A stretch of 36,600 nt of DNA, from NCBI GenBank assembly GCA_025936735.1, contig JAICSU010000006.1, positions 1 through 36,600 on the forward strand, written 5' to 3'. Shown here in pieces: positions 1 to 7,299 of the stretch; position 1 is the first letter of the stretch; the number at the start of each line of letters is the position of its first letter. Below the pieces are notes generated by a model. That model worked only from the letters and a program-made list of their open reading frames with translations. It did not search any database and was not told the origin of the DNA. The translations under genes were made by a program, and so were the position numbers. This stretch comes from Amnibacterium sp. Its GTDB lineage: Bacteria > Actinomycetota > Actinomycetes > Actinomycetales > Microbacteriaceae.

Positions 1-47
1 ACAACGGCTACCGAGCGGCGAACGCCTTTCTCGCCGCCCACCACTGA
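1..47 (+). CDS. C-terminal end of an unidentified protein (partial, enters from the left edge)
   Basis: An open frame enters from the window edge and stops at TGA 45-47. The last 14 residues read NGYRAANAFLAAHH, an amphipathic helix-like end. Only 14 nt separate this stop from the end of the convergent OsmC gene, the spacing expected of a real gene pair. Too little is visible to name a family. Confidence 0.45.
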   Translation, partial: NGYRAANAFLAAHH

Positions 48-61
48 CGGGAACGCCGGGA

Positions 62-613
62 TCAGCCCTTCCGGATGCTCGCGGTCACCGGGGTCGCATT
101 GGCCACGAGGTCGAGCACGGGGCAGTGCTCGTCGACGGCGGCCTTCAGGTGCTCGTAGCGCTCGGCGGTCTCCGGGCCCGTCACCGTGATGGCCAGCCGC
201 ACGGCGGTGAACCCCGCGCGAACCGTGTCGTCGATGCCGAACAGGCGGCGGGCGTCGAGATCGCCCTCGGCCGTGACGTCGATGTCGTCGACGGCGATCC
301 CGAGCGCATCCGCGTACAGGCGGTAGACGACGACCTGGCAGGCGATGAGCGCGCCGAGGGCGACCTCGACCGGGCTCGCCGCGACGTCGTCTCCGGCGAG
401 GGCGGCCGGCTCGTCGATGAGGAACTCGTGGGCGCCGGCCCGGAGGCGGGTGGCGACCGAACCCTCACCCGTGCCGCGCACGCGGTAGGTCAGCTGCGCG
501 GCTGCGGGGTCGGCGGCGATGCGGCCCTGCCAGGCGGCTCCGGCCTCCTGAAGGCGTATGCCGCGCTGGCCGGCGTCGACGTCGGGGATGGTGGGCGAAT
601 CGAGAAGCGTCAT
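62..613 (-). CDS. OsmC/Ohr-family protein
   Basis: This 183-residue protein has OsmC-family features: a central stretch with RAGAHEFLIDEPAALAGDD, the helix with VEVALGALIACQVVVYRLYA that holds the conserved first cysteine, and a C-terminal part with the second cysteine in DEHCPVLDLV. OsmC/Ohr proteins are cytoplasmic thiol peroxidases that reduce organic hydroperoxides with this cysteine pair. The start chosen is ATG at 613-611, because the open frame further upstream codes for arginine-rich, non-family sequence and because a TACGGT -10 element lies 6 nt before this ATG, pointing to a leaderless message. The family is clear; the physiological substrate (peroxide or other) is not. Confidence 0.85.
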   Translation of the reverse strand: MTLLDSPTIPDVDAGQRGIRLQEAGAAWQGRIAADPAAAQLTYRVRGTGEGSVATRLRAGAHEFLIDEPAALAGDDVAASPVEVALGALIACQVVVYRLYADALGIAVDDIDVTAEGDLDARRLFGIDDTVRAGFTAVRLAITVTGPETAERYEHLKAAVDEHCPVLDLVANATPVTASIRKG

Positions 614-619
614 GCGGCG

Positions 620-625
620 ACCGTA
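620..625 (-). promoter_or_regulatory. -10 element of a leaderless promoter for the OsmC gene
   Basis: Read on the minus strand, TACGGT (620-625) ends 6 nt before the ATG at 613. No Shine-Dalgarno sequence fits in between. The same TANNNT plus 6-7 nt layout recurs at five other starts in the window, which supports it. Confidence 0.55.
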
Positions 626-741
626 GGGATCACCCGGGTCCCGCCGCCGACTGTGACGACATGCGACGACACGCGGCGTCATCCGCCGCTCGCCGACGTC
701 CGGACGACCGTGAGGGCGGGCGACGACAGATGGGGGGATCC

Positions 742-777
742 ACGTATGGCTCACGGGGAGGCCCCGACGTATGGCTC
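742..777 (+). repeat. 11-bp direct repeat upstream of the flavin/F420-binding-fold gene
   Basis: ACGTATGGCTC occurs at 742-752 and again at 767-777, with starts 25 nt apart. It lies in the 205-nt divergent region between the OsmC gene and the next plus-strand gene. Both copies contain TATGGC, so they could be duplicated -10 regions or paired regulator sites. This is inference from position only. Confidence 0.45.
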
Positions 778-818
778 CTCGACGGCGCCGCGGGCGGTGC
801 CGGAGGGGAGCCCCCGAG

Positions 819-1274
819 ATGGAGCAAGGGGATCGCGGGCTGCTCGAGGAGCCGACGGCGCAGCAGCTGCTCCGGTCCTCGAACCCGGCGCGGCTGGCCT
901 ACACGTGGCGCGACGGGTCGCCGCGCGTCGTGGCGATGTGGTTCGAGTGGAGCGACGGCCGAGTGGTCATGGGTACGCCCGCGCGGGCACCCAAGCTGAA
1001 GGTGCTGCGGGAGCGGCCGCAGGTCGCCCTCACCATCGACGACGCGGGCTCGTTCCCGTACCGGGAGCTGATGATCCGCGGGCGGGCCGAGGTGGAGCTG
1101 CTCGACGACGTATCGGAGGAGTACGCCCGCTCGGCGACCCGCTACTTCGGGCAGGAGCAGGGCGAGGCGTGGGTCGCGAGCCTGCACGGCAAGCCGATGG
1201 CACGCATCTCGGTGGCACCGGAGTGGGTCGGGCTGCTCGACTTCGAGACGCGCTTCCCGAGCGCCCTGAGCTGA
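819..1274 (+). CDS. Pyridoxamine 5'-phosphate oxidase-fold protein (split-barrel flavin/F420/heme-binding family)
   Basis: This 151-residue protein matches the split beta-barrel family. It shows NPARLAYTWRDGSPRVVAMWFEWSDGRVVMGTPARAPKL in two segments (an inner strand pair followed by the basic cofactor-binding loop), then a VALTIDD strand, RGRAEVEL, and a C-terminal MARISVAPEWVGLLDF strand. Actinobacterial relatives are mostly F420H2-dependent reductases or heme/flavin binders acting in the cytosol; which cofactor applies cannot be read from the sequence. ATG 819 is chosen because GGAGGGGAG lies 9 nt upstream. The longer frame beginning at 771 would add an arginine-rich leader unlike the family. 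Confidence 0.8.
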   Translation: MEQGDRGLLEEPTAQQLLRSSNPARLAYTWRDGSPRVVAMWFEWSDGRVVMGTPARAPKLKVLRERPQVALTIDDAGSFPYRELMIRGRAEVELLDDVSEEYARSATRYFGQEQGEAWVASLHGKPMARISVAPEWVGLLDFETRFPSALS

Positions 1275-1306
1275 GCCGCCGCCGTCCCGTCCGCCGCGCC
1301 GTCCGG

Positions 1307-1387
1307 TCTGCAGGACTACGCGCGCTCTGCAGGACGACGCGCCGGATCCGATCCTGCACACCGCCCCGGATCCTGCAGACCGCCCCG
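1307..1387. repeat. Cluster of four 19-bp repeats, two direct pairs with inverted CTGCAG cores
   Basis: Two near-identical 19-mers beginning TCTGCAGGAC lie head to tail at 1307-1325 and 1326-1344. GATCC follows (1345-1349), then two 19-mers beginning GATCCTGCA at 1350-1368 and 1369-1387 that differ at one base. The outer ends form a perfect 12-bp inverted repeat (CGGTCTGCAGGA at 1304-1315, complement at 1371-1382). The array lies between convergent genes, so it may act as a terminator-like structure or be a small dispersed palindromic repeat. Confidence 0.75.
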
Positions 1388-1411
1388 CGGATGGACGCCG
1401 GGGTGCAGCGG

Positions 1412-1633
1412 TCAGTGGCCGAGGATGAGGCTCAGCACGATCGTCGTGACGAAGCGTGAGAGCACGACCGTCACCGGCACGCCCAGGACGACCGCTGCGC
1501 CGAGCACCACGAGGCGACCGGCGCCGAATCGGGCGCGAACCCGCTCGGCGGGAACGTCCTCGACCGAGGTCTCCTCGACGAACGGGGTGGCGGACACGGC
1601 GTGCTTTCTCCAGCGGAACGGATTCCCATTCAC
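1412..1633 (-). CDS. Small single-pass membrane protein of unknown function
   Basis: The frame gives 73 residues: a polar N-terminal half of about 38 residues, then a hydrophobic C-terminal segment (LVVLGAAVVLGVPVTVVL and VTTIVLSLILG) long enough for one or two membrane spans. The start shown is GTG at 1633-1631, with no convincing Shine-Dalgarno sequence. It is divergent from the next small membrane gene at 1792. I do not recognise a family. The hydrophobic segment and the clean intergenic placement support a real gene, but the start is uncertain. Confidence 0.5.
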   Translation of the reverse strand: MNGNPFRWRKHAVSATPFVEETSVEDVPAERVRARFGAGRLVVLGAAVVLGVPVTVVLSRFVTTIVLSLILGH

Positions 1634-1791
1634 GCTATTCGGATAACGCGATCTCGAATCGACCCAGAACGGGGCACTAACGGCGCGCGATCAGCGGAAA
1701 CGTGCCTATTGCATTCGCGCGGGCCGCTGTCGGGGGCCCCTGTCATCCTCGGATCCCGCGACCCGATGTCGCGGAGTGGAGGTAGGCCGAG

Positions 1792-2016
1792 ATGCGCGCG
1801 ATCATCGAATCCGCGGACGTGGGATATGTGATCGGCGAAGTCATCGCCGTCGTGATCGTTTTCGTGGTCCTCGCCGCCGTGCTCGGCACCGGGTTCCTCC
1901 TGCTCGCCTTCTTCTGGCGCCTCGCGTTCGGCCTCCGCAGACCCCTGCCGCCGCGTCCGCCGTCGCCGCCCGACGACTGGGACGACGAGGAGTACATCTC
2001 CCGGCACCACCACTGA
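1792..2016 (+). CDS. Small membrane protein of unknown function
   Basis: This 74-residue protein has one strong membrane span (about residues 14-46, VIGEVIAVVIVFVVLAAVLG followed by more aliphatic residues), a positively charged segment, then a proline-rich, acidic tail ending EEYISRHHH. A GGAGG Shine-Dalgarno at 1778-1782 sits 9 nt before ATG 1792. The positive residues after the span suggest that the tail is cytoplasmic. No family is recognised. It ends 125 nt before the sugar transporter operon, from which it is separated by that operon's promoter. Confidence 0.6.
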   Translation: MRAIIESADVGYVIGEVIAVVIVFVVLAAVLGTGFLLLAFFWRLAFGLRRPLPPRPPSPPDDWDDEEYISRHHH

Positions 2017-2059
2017 CCGCTCAGCCCGTACTCGCCTGCCGGACGCGCCACCGGCTCCC

Positions 2060-2088
2060 TTGCGGAAACGTCATACGTCTGATGTACT
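2060..2088 (+). promoter_or_regulatory. Promoter of the sugar operon with an operator-like dyad in its spacer
   Basis: TTGCGG (2060-2065), a 17-nt spacer and TGTACT (2083-2088) form a plausible sigma-70 promoter. The imperfect dyad CATACGTCTGATG (2072-2084) lies across the spacer into the -10 element, the classic position for a repressor site. Its GTCTGA core resembles operators of GntR/FCD (FadR-subfamily) regulators, and a GntR/FCD gene lies in the same operon at 12280. The regulator-site link is inference. Confidence 0.55.
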
Positions 2089-2141
2089 GCCTTCGCGCGA
2101 ACGCGCAGTCGTCAAGGAAGTCGACCAGAAACGAGGACCAG

Positions 2142-3509
2142 GTGGTACGTCCCGCACCGTTCCTGCAGCGTCGCATCTCGCGCATCGCCGCAGCATCACT
2201 CGCCGCAGCGGCACTCGCTGTCGGCCTCACCGCCTGCGGCGGCTCCAGCTCGTCAGGAGGCAAGGCGTACGGCTTCGACGAGACGAAGCAGGTGAAGAAC
2301 AGCACGATCACCGTCTGGGTCGACGCGACACGCGCGCCGGCGGCCAAGGCGTTCGAGACCGCGAACCCCGGCGTGAAGATCAAGGTCGTCACCTACGACG
2401 GCGCGGCCAACGGATCGAACTCGTTCAAGACCAAGATGCAGCTGTTCGACCGCGCCGGCAGCGGCTGGCCCGACGTCGTCTGGTCCACGCAGGACAACGA
2501 CCCGGCCTGGGCGAGCCAGAAGACGAACGGCAAGCAGGCGTTCGCCGCGGTGCTGAACCAGGGGCTGGTACCCGCGAAGACCCTCGCCGGCTTCGCCAAG
2601 GGCGCGAACGACCCCTGCACGGTGAGCGGCAAGCTCTACTGCCTGCGCAACGATCTCGCCCAGAACGTGCTGTATTACAACAAGACGCTGCTCGACAAGT
2701 TCGGCTACACGGTCCCCACGACCTGGGAGCAGTACCAGGCCCTCGGCGAGAAGGTCGCCGCTCAGCACCCCGGCTACATCATCGGCACGGCCGGTGACCC
2801 GTGGACGCCCGAGATCTACATGTGGGCCAGCAAGTGCCAGGCGAACGACATCACCGGGCCGAAGACCGTGACGGTCAAGACCGACACCACGGAGTGCAAG
2901 CGCGCAGCGTCCATGCTCGACACCCTCATCGCGGACAAGTCCGTGCCGAACGTGAGCGTGTTCACGCCCGAGTTCATCAAGGAGTACAGCGGCAAGGTGC
3001 TGATGATGCCCGGGCCGTCCTGGTACGCCGGCGCGATCTTCGCCAACAAGGACTCCCTGAACGTGCCGGCCGGCCAGCTCGGTGTCGCGGCTCCGCTCGC
3101 CTGGCAGGGCGAGGGCGCCGTCACCGGTGACGTCGGTGGAGGCACCTGGTTCGTCTCCAGCCACTCGAAGAATCTGAGCGCGGCCGCGAAGTTCGTCGAG
3201 TTCGTCACGACCTCGACCGCGTATCAGGTCGATCTCGCGCCCGGCTATCCGGCCTACGCGCCGGCCGCCGCCAAGTGGGTCGCGAAGCTGGAGGCGAGCA
3301 AGTACTACGCCACCTCGCTCCAGCCCATGGTCACGGCCGCCTCGCAGATCTGGAGCGGCTGGGGATCCGGCGTCTTCAGCCAGGAGGCGGTCTGGGCGAA
3401 GACGATCACGCCCGCGGTCTCGAGCGGCAAGAAGATAGTCGACCTCCTGCCCCAGTGGCAGCAGGCGATCAAGAACGAGGCCCAGGTCGACGGCTACACG
3501 GTCAAGTGA
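2142..3509 (+). CDS. Sugar ABC transporter substrate-binding lipoprotein (CUT1 type)
   Basis: This 455-residue secreted lipoprotein would capture an oligosaccharide or monosaccharide outside the membrane and pass it to the two permeases encoded next. Residues 10-32 form a signal peptide (RRISR, an alanine-rich core, lipobox LTAC) with the lipidated Cys at 32. The mature part has the fold of family-1 extracellular solute-binding proteins, with ITVWVDATRAPAAKAFE near the start, GWPDVVWSTQD, YYNKTLLDKFGYTVPTTWEQY and an SHSKNLSAAAKFVEFVTT segment. GTG 2142 is chosen because GAGG sits 5 nt upstream and it places the signal peptide correctly; ATG 2082 is possible but lies at the -10 element. It is the first gene of the operon. 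Confidence 0.85.
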   Translation: MVRPAPFLQRRISRIAAASLAAAALAVGLTACGGSSSSGGKAYGFDETKQVKNSTITVWVDATRAPAAKAFETANPGVKIKVVTYDGAANGSNSFKTKMQLFDRAGSGWPDVVWSTQDNDPAWASQKTNGKQAFAAVLNQGLVPAKTLAGFAKGANDPCTVSGKLYCLRNDLAQNVLYYNKTLLDKFGYTVPTTWEQYQALGEKVAAQHPGYIIGTAGDPWTPEIYMWASKCQANDITGPKTVTVKTDTTECKRAASMLDTLIADKSVPNVSVFTPEFIKEYSGKVLMMPGPSWYAGAIFANKDSLNVPAGQLGVAAPLAWQGEGAVTGDVGGGTWFVSSHSKNLSAAAKFVEFVTTSTAYQVDLAPGYPAYAPAAAKWVAKLEASKYYATSLQPMVTAASQIWSGWGSGVFSQEAVWAKTITPAVSSGKKIVDLLPQWQQAIKNEAQVDGYTVK

Positions 3510-3510
3510 C

Positions 3511-4458
3511 GTGGCGACCGTGACTGCACCTGCGGTGGCCACCGAGGCGGGCGTCCAGCCCGCCCCGGTGGCCACTGGGGCGCGGCGCAGGCGGAACAGC
3601 ACCGCGTCGGCGATCGGGTACGTCTTCGTCTCGCTGTACGCGCTGCTGGCGCTCGCCTTCGGCGTCCTGCCCGCCCTGTACGCCGTGATCCTCGCCTTCA
3701 CCACCGGCGACGGCGCGTTCGCCGGGTTCGACAACTTCGGCAAGGTGATCGCCGACTTCCGGTTCGGGCCGGCGGTGGTCCACGTCGCGCTCTACCTGCT
3801 CGTGTGGCTCATCGCTCTCACGGTCTTCGTGGTGGTGCTGTCGCTCGTCGTCCACGCCATCCGGGTGCGATGGCTCAGCACCGCCTTCCGGTTCGTGTTC
3901 TACCTGCCGGGCGCGCTGGCCGGCGCGTCGAGCGTCCTGCTCTGGCTCTTCGTGCTCGATCCCACGGCCAGCCCGGTGAGCGGGATCCTCCACGCGCTCG
4001 GCTTCAGCTCCTTCGTCCAGGTGATCTCGCCGGCGAACCTGCCCGTGATCTTCGCGATCATCGCCTTCTGGACGGGGGCGGGCGGCTGGATCGTCATCAT
4101 GTACGGCGCGCTCAACAACATCAGCAACGACGTGATGGAGGCGGCGCGGATCGACGGGGCCAACGCCCTGCAGATCGCCCTCCGGATCCAGCTGCCGATG
4201 CTCCGCAAGTGGATCTCCTACATGGCGGTCATGTCGCTCGCGGCGGGCACGCAGCTCTTCGTCGAACCGCAGCTGCTCTCGCAGGCCAGCAACGCCGTGG
4301 TGCCGAACAGCTACTCGCTGAACCAGCTCGCCTACCAGTACGCCTTCCAGCAGAACGACTTCAACGGCGCCGCCGCCATCTCGATCCTGCTGCTCGTCGT
4401 CGCCCTCGCGCTCTCCGCGGTCTTCGTGACCCGCGGCGGCCTGTTCGAGAAGGACTGA
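3511..4458 (+). CDS. Sugar ABC transporter permease (MalF-like)
   Basis: This 315-residue inner-membrane permease is the first of the two transmembrane subunits of a CUT1 importer. About six membrane spans are visible, starting with AIGYVFVSLYALLALAFG. The cytoplasmic EAA loop that docks the ATPase is present (EAARIDGANALQIALRIQLP, about residues 210-230). The GTG start lies 1 nt after the stop of the binding-protein gene, so translation is tightly coupled. No ATP-binding subunit is encoded in the operon; as is common for actinobacterial CUT1 importers, a shared MsiK-type ATPase encoded elsewhere probably energises it. Confidence 0.85.
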   Translation: MATVTAPAVATEAGVQPAPVATGARRRRNSTASAIGYVFVSLYALLALAFGVLPALYAVILAFTTGDGAFAGFDNFGKVIADFRFGPAVVHVALYLLVWLIALTVFVVVLSLVVHAIRVRWLSTAFRFVFYLPGALAGASSVLLWLFVLDPTASPVSGILHALGFSSFVQVISPANLPVIFAIIAFWTGAGGWIVIMYGALNNISNDVMEAARIDGANALQIALRIQLPMLRKWISYMAVMSLAAGTQLFVEPQLLSQASNAVVPNSYSLNQLAYQYAFQQNDFNGAAAISILLLVVALALSAVFVTRGGLFEKD

Positions 4459-4460
4459 CC

Positions 4461-5369
4461 GTGACCACCACTGCTCCGCCCCGCGCCGTGCGCACCGCCG
4501 GCCTCGCCGGCTGGAGCGGCCGCACCATCGCCGGTGTCGTCCTGCTCCTCTTCACGCTCTTCTTCCTGATCCCGATCCTGTGGCTGCTGCTCGCGGCCGG
4601 GAAGTCGGCCAGGGCCCTGCTCGTGCAGAACCCGTTCTCGCCCGGCACGTGGCAGGACCTCGCCGCGAACTGGAACCAGCTCTTCGGCTTCCAGGGCGGT
4701 GCGGTCGGCGGCTGGGTCGGCAACTCGGCCCTCTACGCCCTCGGCGCGCTCGTCATCACGCTGATCGCCGGCATCCCCGCCGGGTATGCGCTGGCGCTCA
4801 CCGAGTTCCGGCTCCGGCGGCCCCTGCTCATCCTCACCCTCGTCGTGATGCTGATCCCGAACACGGCGCTCGTGCTGCCGATCTTCCTCGAGCTGAACAC
4901 GGTGGGACTCATCGGATCCCCGCTCTCGGTGATCCTGCCGATGTCGTTCTTCCCGTTCGGCGTCTACCTCGCCTACATCTACTTCTCGACGAGCATCCCG
5001 CGCGATCTGCTCGCCGCGGCCAGGATCGACGGCTGCAGCGAGATCCAGGTGTTCGCGCGCATCGCGCTGCCCCTCGCCGCGCCGGTCGTCGCCCTCGTGG
5101 CCTTCTTCAGCTTCGTGCAGAACTGGAACAACTTCTTCCTGCCGTTCGTGATGCTGCCCTCGAGCGACGGCTACCCGATCCAGGTCGGGCTGACGACGCT
5201 GCTGTCGTCGACGCCTGCGTTCAACCCGAGCTCCGCCGGCTCCGACTCGGTCCAGCTGCCGACGCTCGCGCTCGCGACGATCGTGTCGGTGCTGCCGGTG
5301 CTGCTCGTCTTCCTCTTCTCCCAGCGCTTCCTCGTGTCGGGACTCACCGCAGGAGGGACGAAGGAATGA
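4461..5369 (+). CDS. Sugar ABC transporter permease (MalG-like)
   Basis: This 302-residue second permease subunit pairs with the product of the previous gene. A hydrophobic span (IAGVVLLLFTLFFLIPILWLL) follows a short cytoplasmic start, with further spans up to LLVFLFSQRFLVSGL near the C-terminus. The EAA docking loop reads AAARIDGCSEIQVFARIALP. The C-terminal SGLTAGGTKE is typical of MalG-type permeases. The GTG start is 2 nt after the previous stop, and the stop overlaps the next ATG (ATGA at 5366-5369). Confidence 0.85.
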   Translation: MTTTAPPRAVRTAGLAGWSGRTIAGVVLLLFTLFFLIPILWLLLAAGKSARALLVQNPFSPGTWQDLAANWNQLFGFQGGAVGGWVGNSALYALGALVITLIAGIPAGYALALTEFRLRRPLLILTLVVMLIPNTALVLPIFLELNTVGLIGSPLSVILPMSFFPFGVYLAYIYFSTSIPRDLLAAARIDGCSEIQVFARIALPLAAPVVALVAFFSFVQNWNNFFLPFVMLPSSDGYPIQVGLTTLLSSTPAFNPSSAGSDSVQLPTLALATIVSVLPVLLVFLFSQRFLVSGLTAGGTKE

Positions 5370-6577
5370 GGATCACCGGCTACCGCAGCCTCACGACACG
5401 GCACGACTGGGGCCGCCTCGTGGGCGACGCGAACGGCACCACCGACAGCACCCACACCGAGGTGCCGGTGCTGCTCCTCGAGACCGACGCCGGCATCGAC
5501 GGGGTGGGCCTCGGCGCCCACGCCGACATCGACCGCGTGTTCCCGGCCGTCGAGGGCGAGGACCCGCGCGCCGTCACCGCCTTGTACGACCGGATGCTCG
5601 CCCACGTCTTCAAGTCCGGCCATGCGGGCTCGGTCTTCGGCGCGATCGGGGCCGTCGACATGGCCCTCTGGGATCTGAAGGCGAAGTTGGCGGGCGAGCC
5701 GCTCTGGCGCACCCTCGGCGCCCGGGACCGGTTCGTGCCCGGCTACGCGTCCGGCCTCGACATGGCCCTCGACGACGAGTCGCTCGTCGCGCTCTACGCG
5801 CGGTTCGCGGACCGTGGCTTCAGCGCGGGCAAGCTCAAGGGCGGCCGGGACGCCGACCACGACGTGCGCCGGCTGCTCGCGATCCGCGACGAGCTCGGGC
5901 GTAATTCGACCTCACCCGCCCTGATGTTCGACGCGAACGAGTCGTGGAACCGGTCCCAGGCGGTCCGCTTCGTCACCGCGCTCGAGCGCGCCGTCGATCT
6001 CACCTGGATCGAGGAGCCGGTGCGCCGCTGGGACGCGGCCGGGCTCGCGTCCGTGCGCCACGGCATCCGCGCCGCGGTCGCCACCGGCGAGAACCTGACC
6101 GGTCTGGAGCAGTACCGCCCGCTGCTCGACGCCGATGCCGTCGACGTGGTGCAGGCCGGCAGCATCTGGGGGATCACCCACTTCCTGCGCGTCGCCGTCC
6201 TCGCGCACGGACGCGACCTGCCGGTGAGCCCCGTCGGCTACAACGGCAACCCGCTCGCGCACGCCGCCGCCGCTGTCCCGAACCACCTGGCGACCGAGGT
6301 GCAGGACCTGACGTTCCCGACGGGCCTCCTCATCGACCAGGAGCTCGCGGACGGAGGGATCGTCCTCGGCGACCGGCCGGGCCTCGGCATCGAGGTGGAT
6401 GAAGCCGCGATCGCTGCCGCGGACGGCGCCGGGACGTGGTCGACCGAGGGTGGTCCGCACGTCCGGCCCGCCCGGGCCGGCCTACGTCTCGTCCCCGAGC
6501 CCGAGCGCACCGTCGCTTCCGACCTTCGCGCCGACCACCGGCGCCGACCGACCCCCGAGCTGGAAGGCATCTCATGA
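5366..6577 (+). CDS. Enolase-superfamily sugar-acid dehydratase-like enzyme (mandelate racemase/muconate lactonising group)
   Basis: This 403-residue enzyme of the mandelate racemase/muconate lactonising group probably dehydrates a sugar acid to a 2-keto-3-deoxy acid. The N-terminal capping domain covers about residues 1-120, and the barrel begins near 125. Visible active-site features are the KxK motif (K156, K158), metal ligands D189 (MFDAN), E216 (WIEEP) and E242 (TGEN). The usual second half of the site is altered: the QPD motif that supplies the dyad Asp reads QAG (263-265), and the usual PH motif reads SPVGYNG. The lysine pair may therefore act alone. The ATGA overlap with the permease gene, and the lactonase, SDR and FAH genes downstream, point to an L-fuconate/L-rhamnonate-type dehydratase. 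The exact substrate is unproven. Confidence 0.75.
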   Translation: MRITGYRSLTTRHDWGRLVGDANGTTDSTHTEVPVLLLETDAGIDGVGLGAHADIDRVFPAVEGEDPRAVTALYDRMLAHVFKSGHAGSVFGAIGAVDMALWDLKAKLAGEPLWRTLGARDRFVPGYASGLDMALDDESLVALYARFADRGFSAGKLKGGRDADHDVRRLLAIRDELGRNSTSPALMFDANESWNRSQAVRFVTALERAVDLTWIEEPVRRWDAAGLASVRHGIRAAVATGENLTGLEQYRPLLDADAVDVVQAGSIWGITHFLRVAVLAHGRDLPVSPVGYNGNPLAHAAAAVPNHLATEVQDLTFPTGLLIDQELADGGIVLGDRPGLGIEVDEAAIAAADGAGTWSTEGGPHVRPARAGLRLVPEPERTVASDLRADHRRRPTPELEGIS

Positions 6578-7299
6578 CCCTTGAATCGACCACCGCACCC
6601 GCCCTCGAGTGGTCCGACCGGGCCCGGGTGGCCAAGGCCATCCAGTACACGAACGTGAACCCCGACCTCACGCGGGACGGCGTGCTCGCGCACCTCGCGA
6701 CCTGCGCCGAGTACGGCTTCGACGCCGCGATGATCGCCCCGGTGTGGGCGAGCCTCGCCAAGGACGTGCTGAAGGGCACGGGGGTGCGGGTCGCCACGAC
6801 CCTGAACTTCCCGATGGCGAACGACACGCTCGCGATGAAGCTCGCGGCCCTCCGCGCGCTGGCGCAGACGGGCGCCGACGAGTTCGACTTCCCGCCCAAC
6901 CCCGGCTACCTCGTCGGCGGCCAGGTCGCCGAGTACGCGGAGGAGCTGAACGAGATCGTGCGCGTCGCACACGAGGAAGGGCTCGTCGTGAAGGCGATGC
7001 TCGAGTTCGGCTTCCTGAACGAGGAGCAGAAGGTCACCGCCACCCGGATCGCCTACGAGGCCGGCATCGACTGGGTGAAGCAGTCGAGCGGATGGGGGAA
7101 GGGCGGCCTCGCCGCCACCGTCGAGGACGTACGCATCCTGAAGGCGAACATCGAGCCGCCCTGCCGGGTCAAGGTGTCCGGCAAGGTGAACAGCCTCGCC
7201 AAGATGCAGGAGCTGTTCGCGGCGGGCGCCGAGCTCGTCGGCACGAGCTCGGGTCCCGCGATCGTCGACGGGCTCACCGGGGACGCGGATGCGTACTGA
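6574..7299 (+). CDS. DeoC-family (deoxyribose-phosphate aldolase-like) class I aldolase
   Basis: This 241-residue single-domain barrel enzyme is related to deoxyribose-5-phosphate aldolase. It has the Schiff-base lysine in VKQSSG (K169, the KTSTG motif of DeoC), the second lysine in RVKVSG (K200), the acid in DEFDFPPN (D105), and a phosphate-cup-like VGTSSG near the C-terminus. The early Asp of E. coli DeoC (D16) appears to be Gln here (AIQYTN, Q24), so the substrate may differ from deoxyribose 5-phosphate. It sits between the dehydratase (ATGA overlap) and the PfkB kinase. This suggests aldol cleavage of a phosphorylated deoxy-sugar or keto-deoxy acid made in this pathway. Confidence 0.75.
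   Translation: MTLESTTAPALEWSDRARVAKAIQYTNVNPDLTRDGVLAHLATCAEYGFDAAMIAPVWASLAKDVLKGTGVRVATTLNFPMANDTLAMKLAALRALAQTGADEFDFPPNPGYLVGGQVAEYAEELNEIVRVAHEEGLVVKAMLEFGFLNEEQKVTATRIAYEAGIDWVKQSSGWGKGGLAATVEDVRILKANIEPPCRVKVSGKVNSLAKMQELFAAGAELVGTSSGPAIVDGLTGDADAY

Noticed and set aside
125-1459. 444-codon plus-strand open frame
   Set aside because: It runs antisense through the OsmC gene and out of frame through the split-barrel gene, both of which have clear family motifs.
2253-3743. 496-codon minus-strand frame opposite the sugar-binding lipoprotein gene
   Set aside because: Compositionally an antisense shadow, and it crosses two coupled plus-strand genes with recognisable motifs.
3804-4460. Upstream extension of the MalG-like permease
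   Set aside because: It lies out of frame inside the first permease gene. The true start is GTG 4461 directly after its stop.
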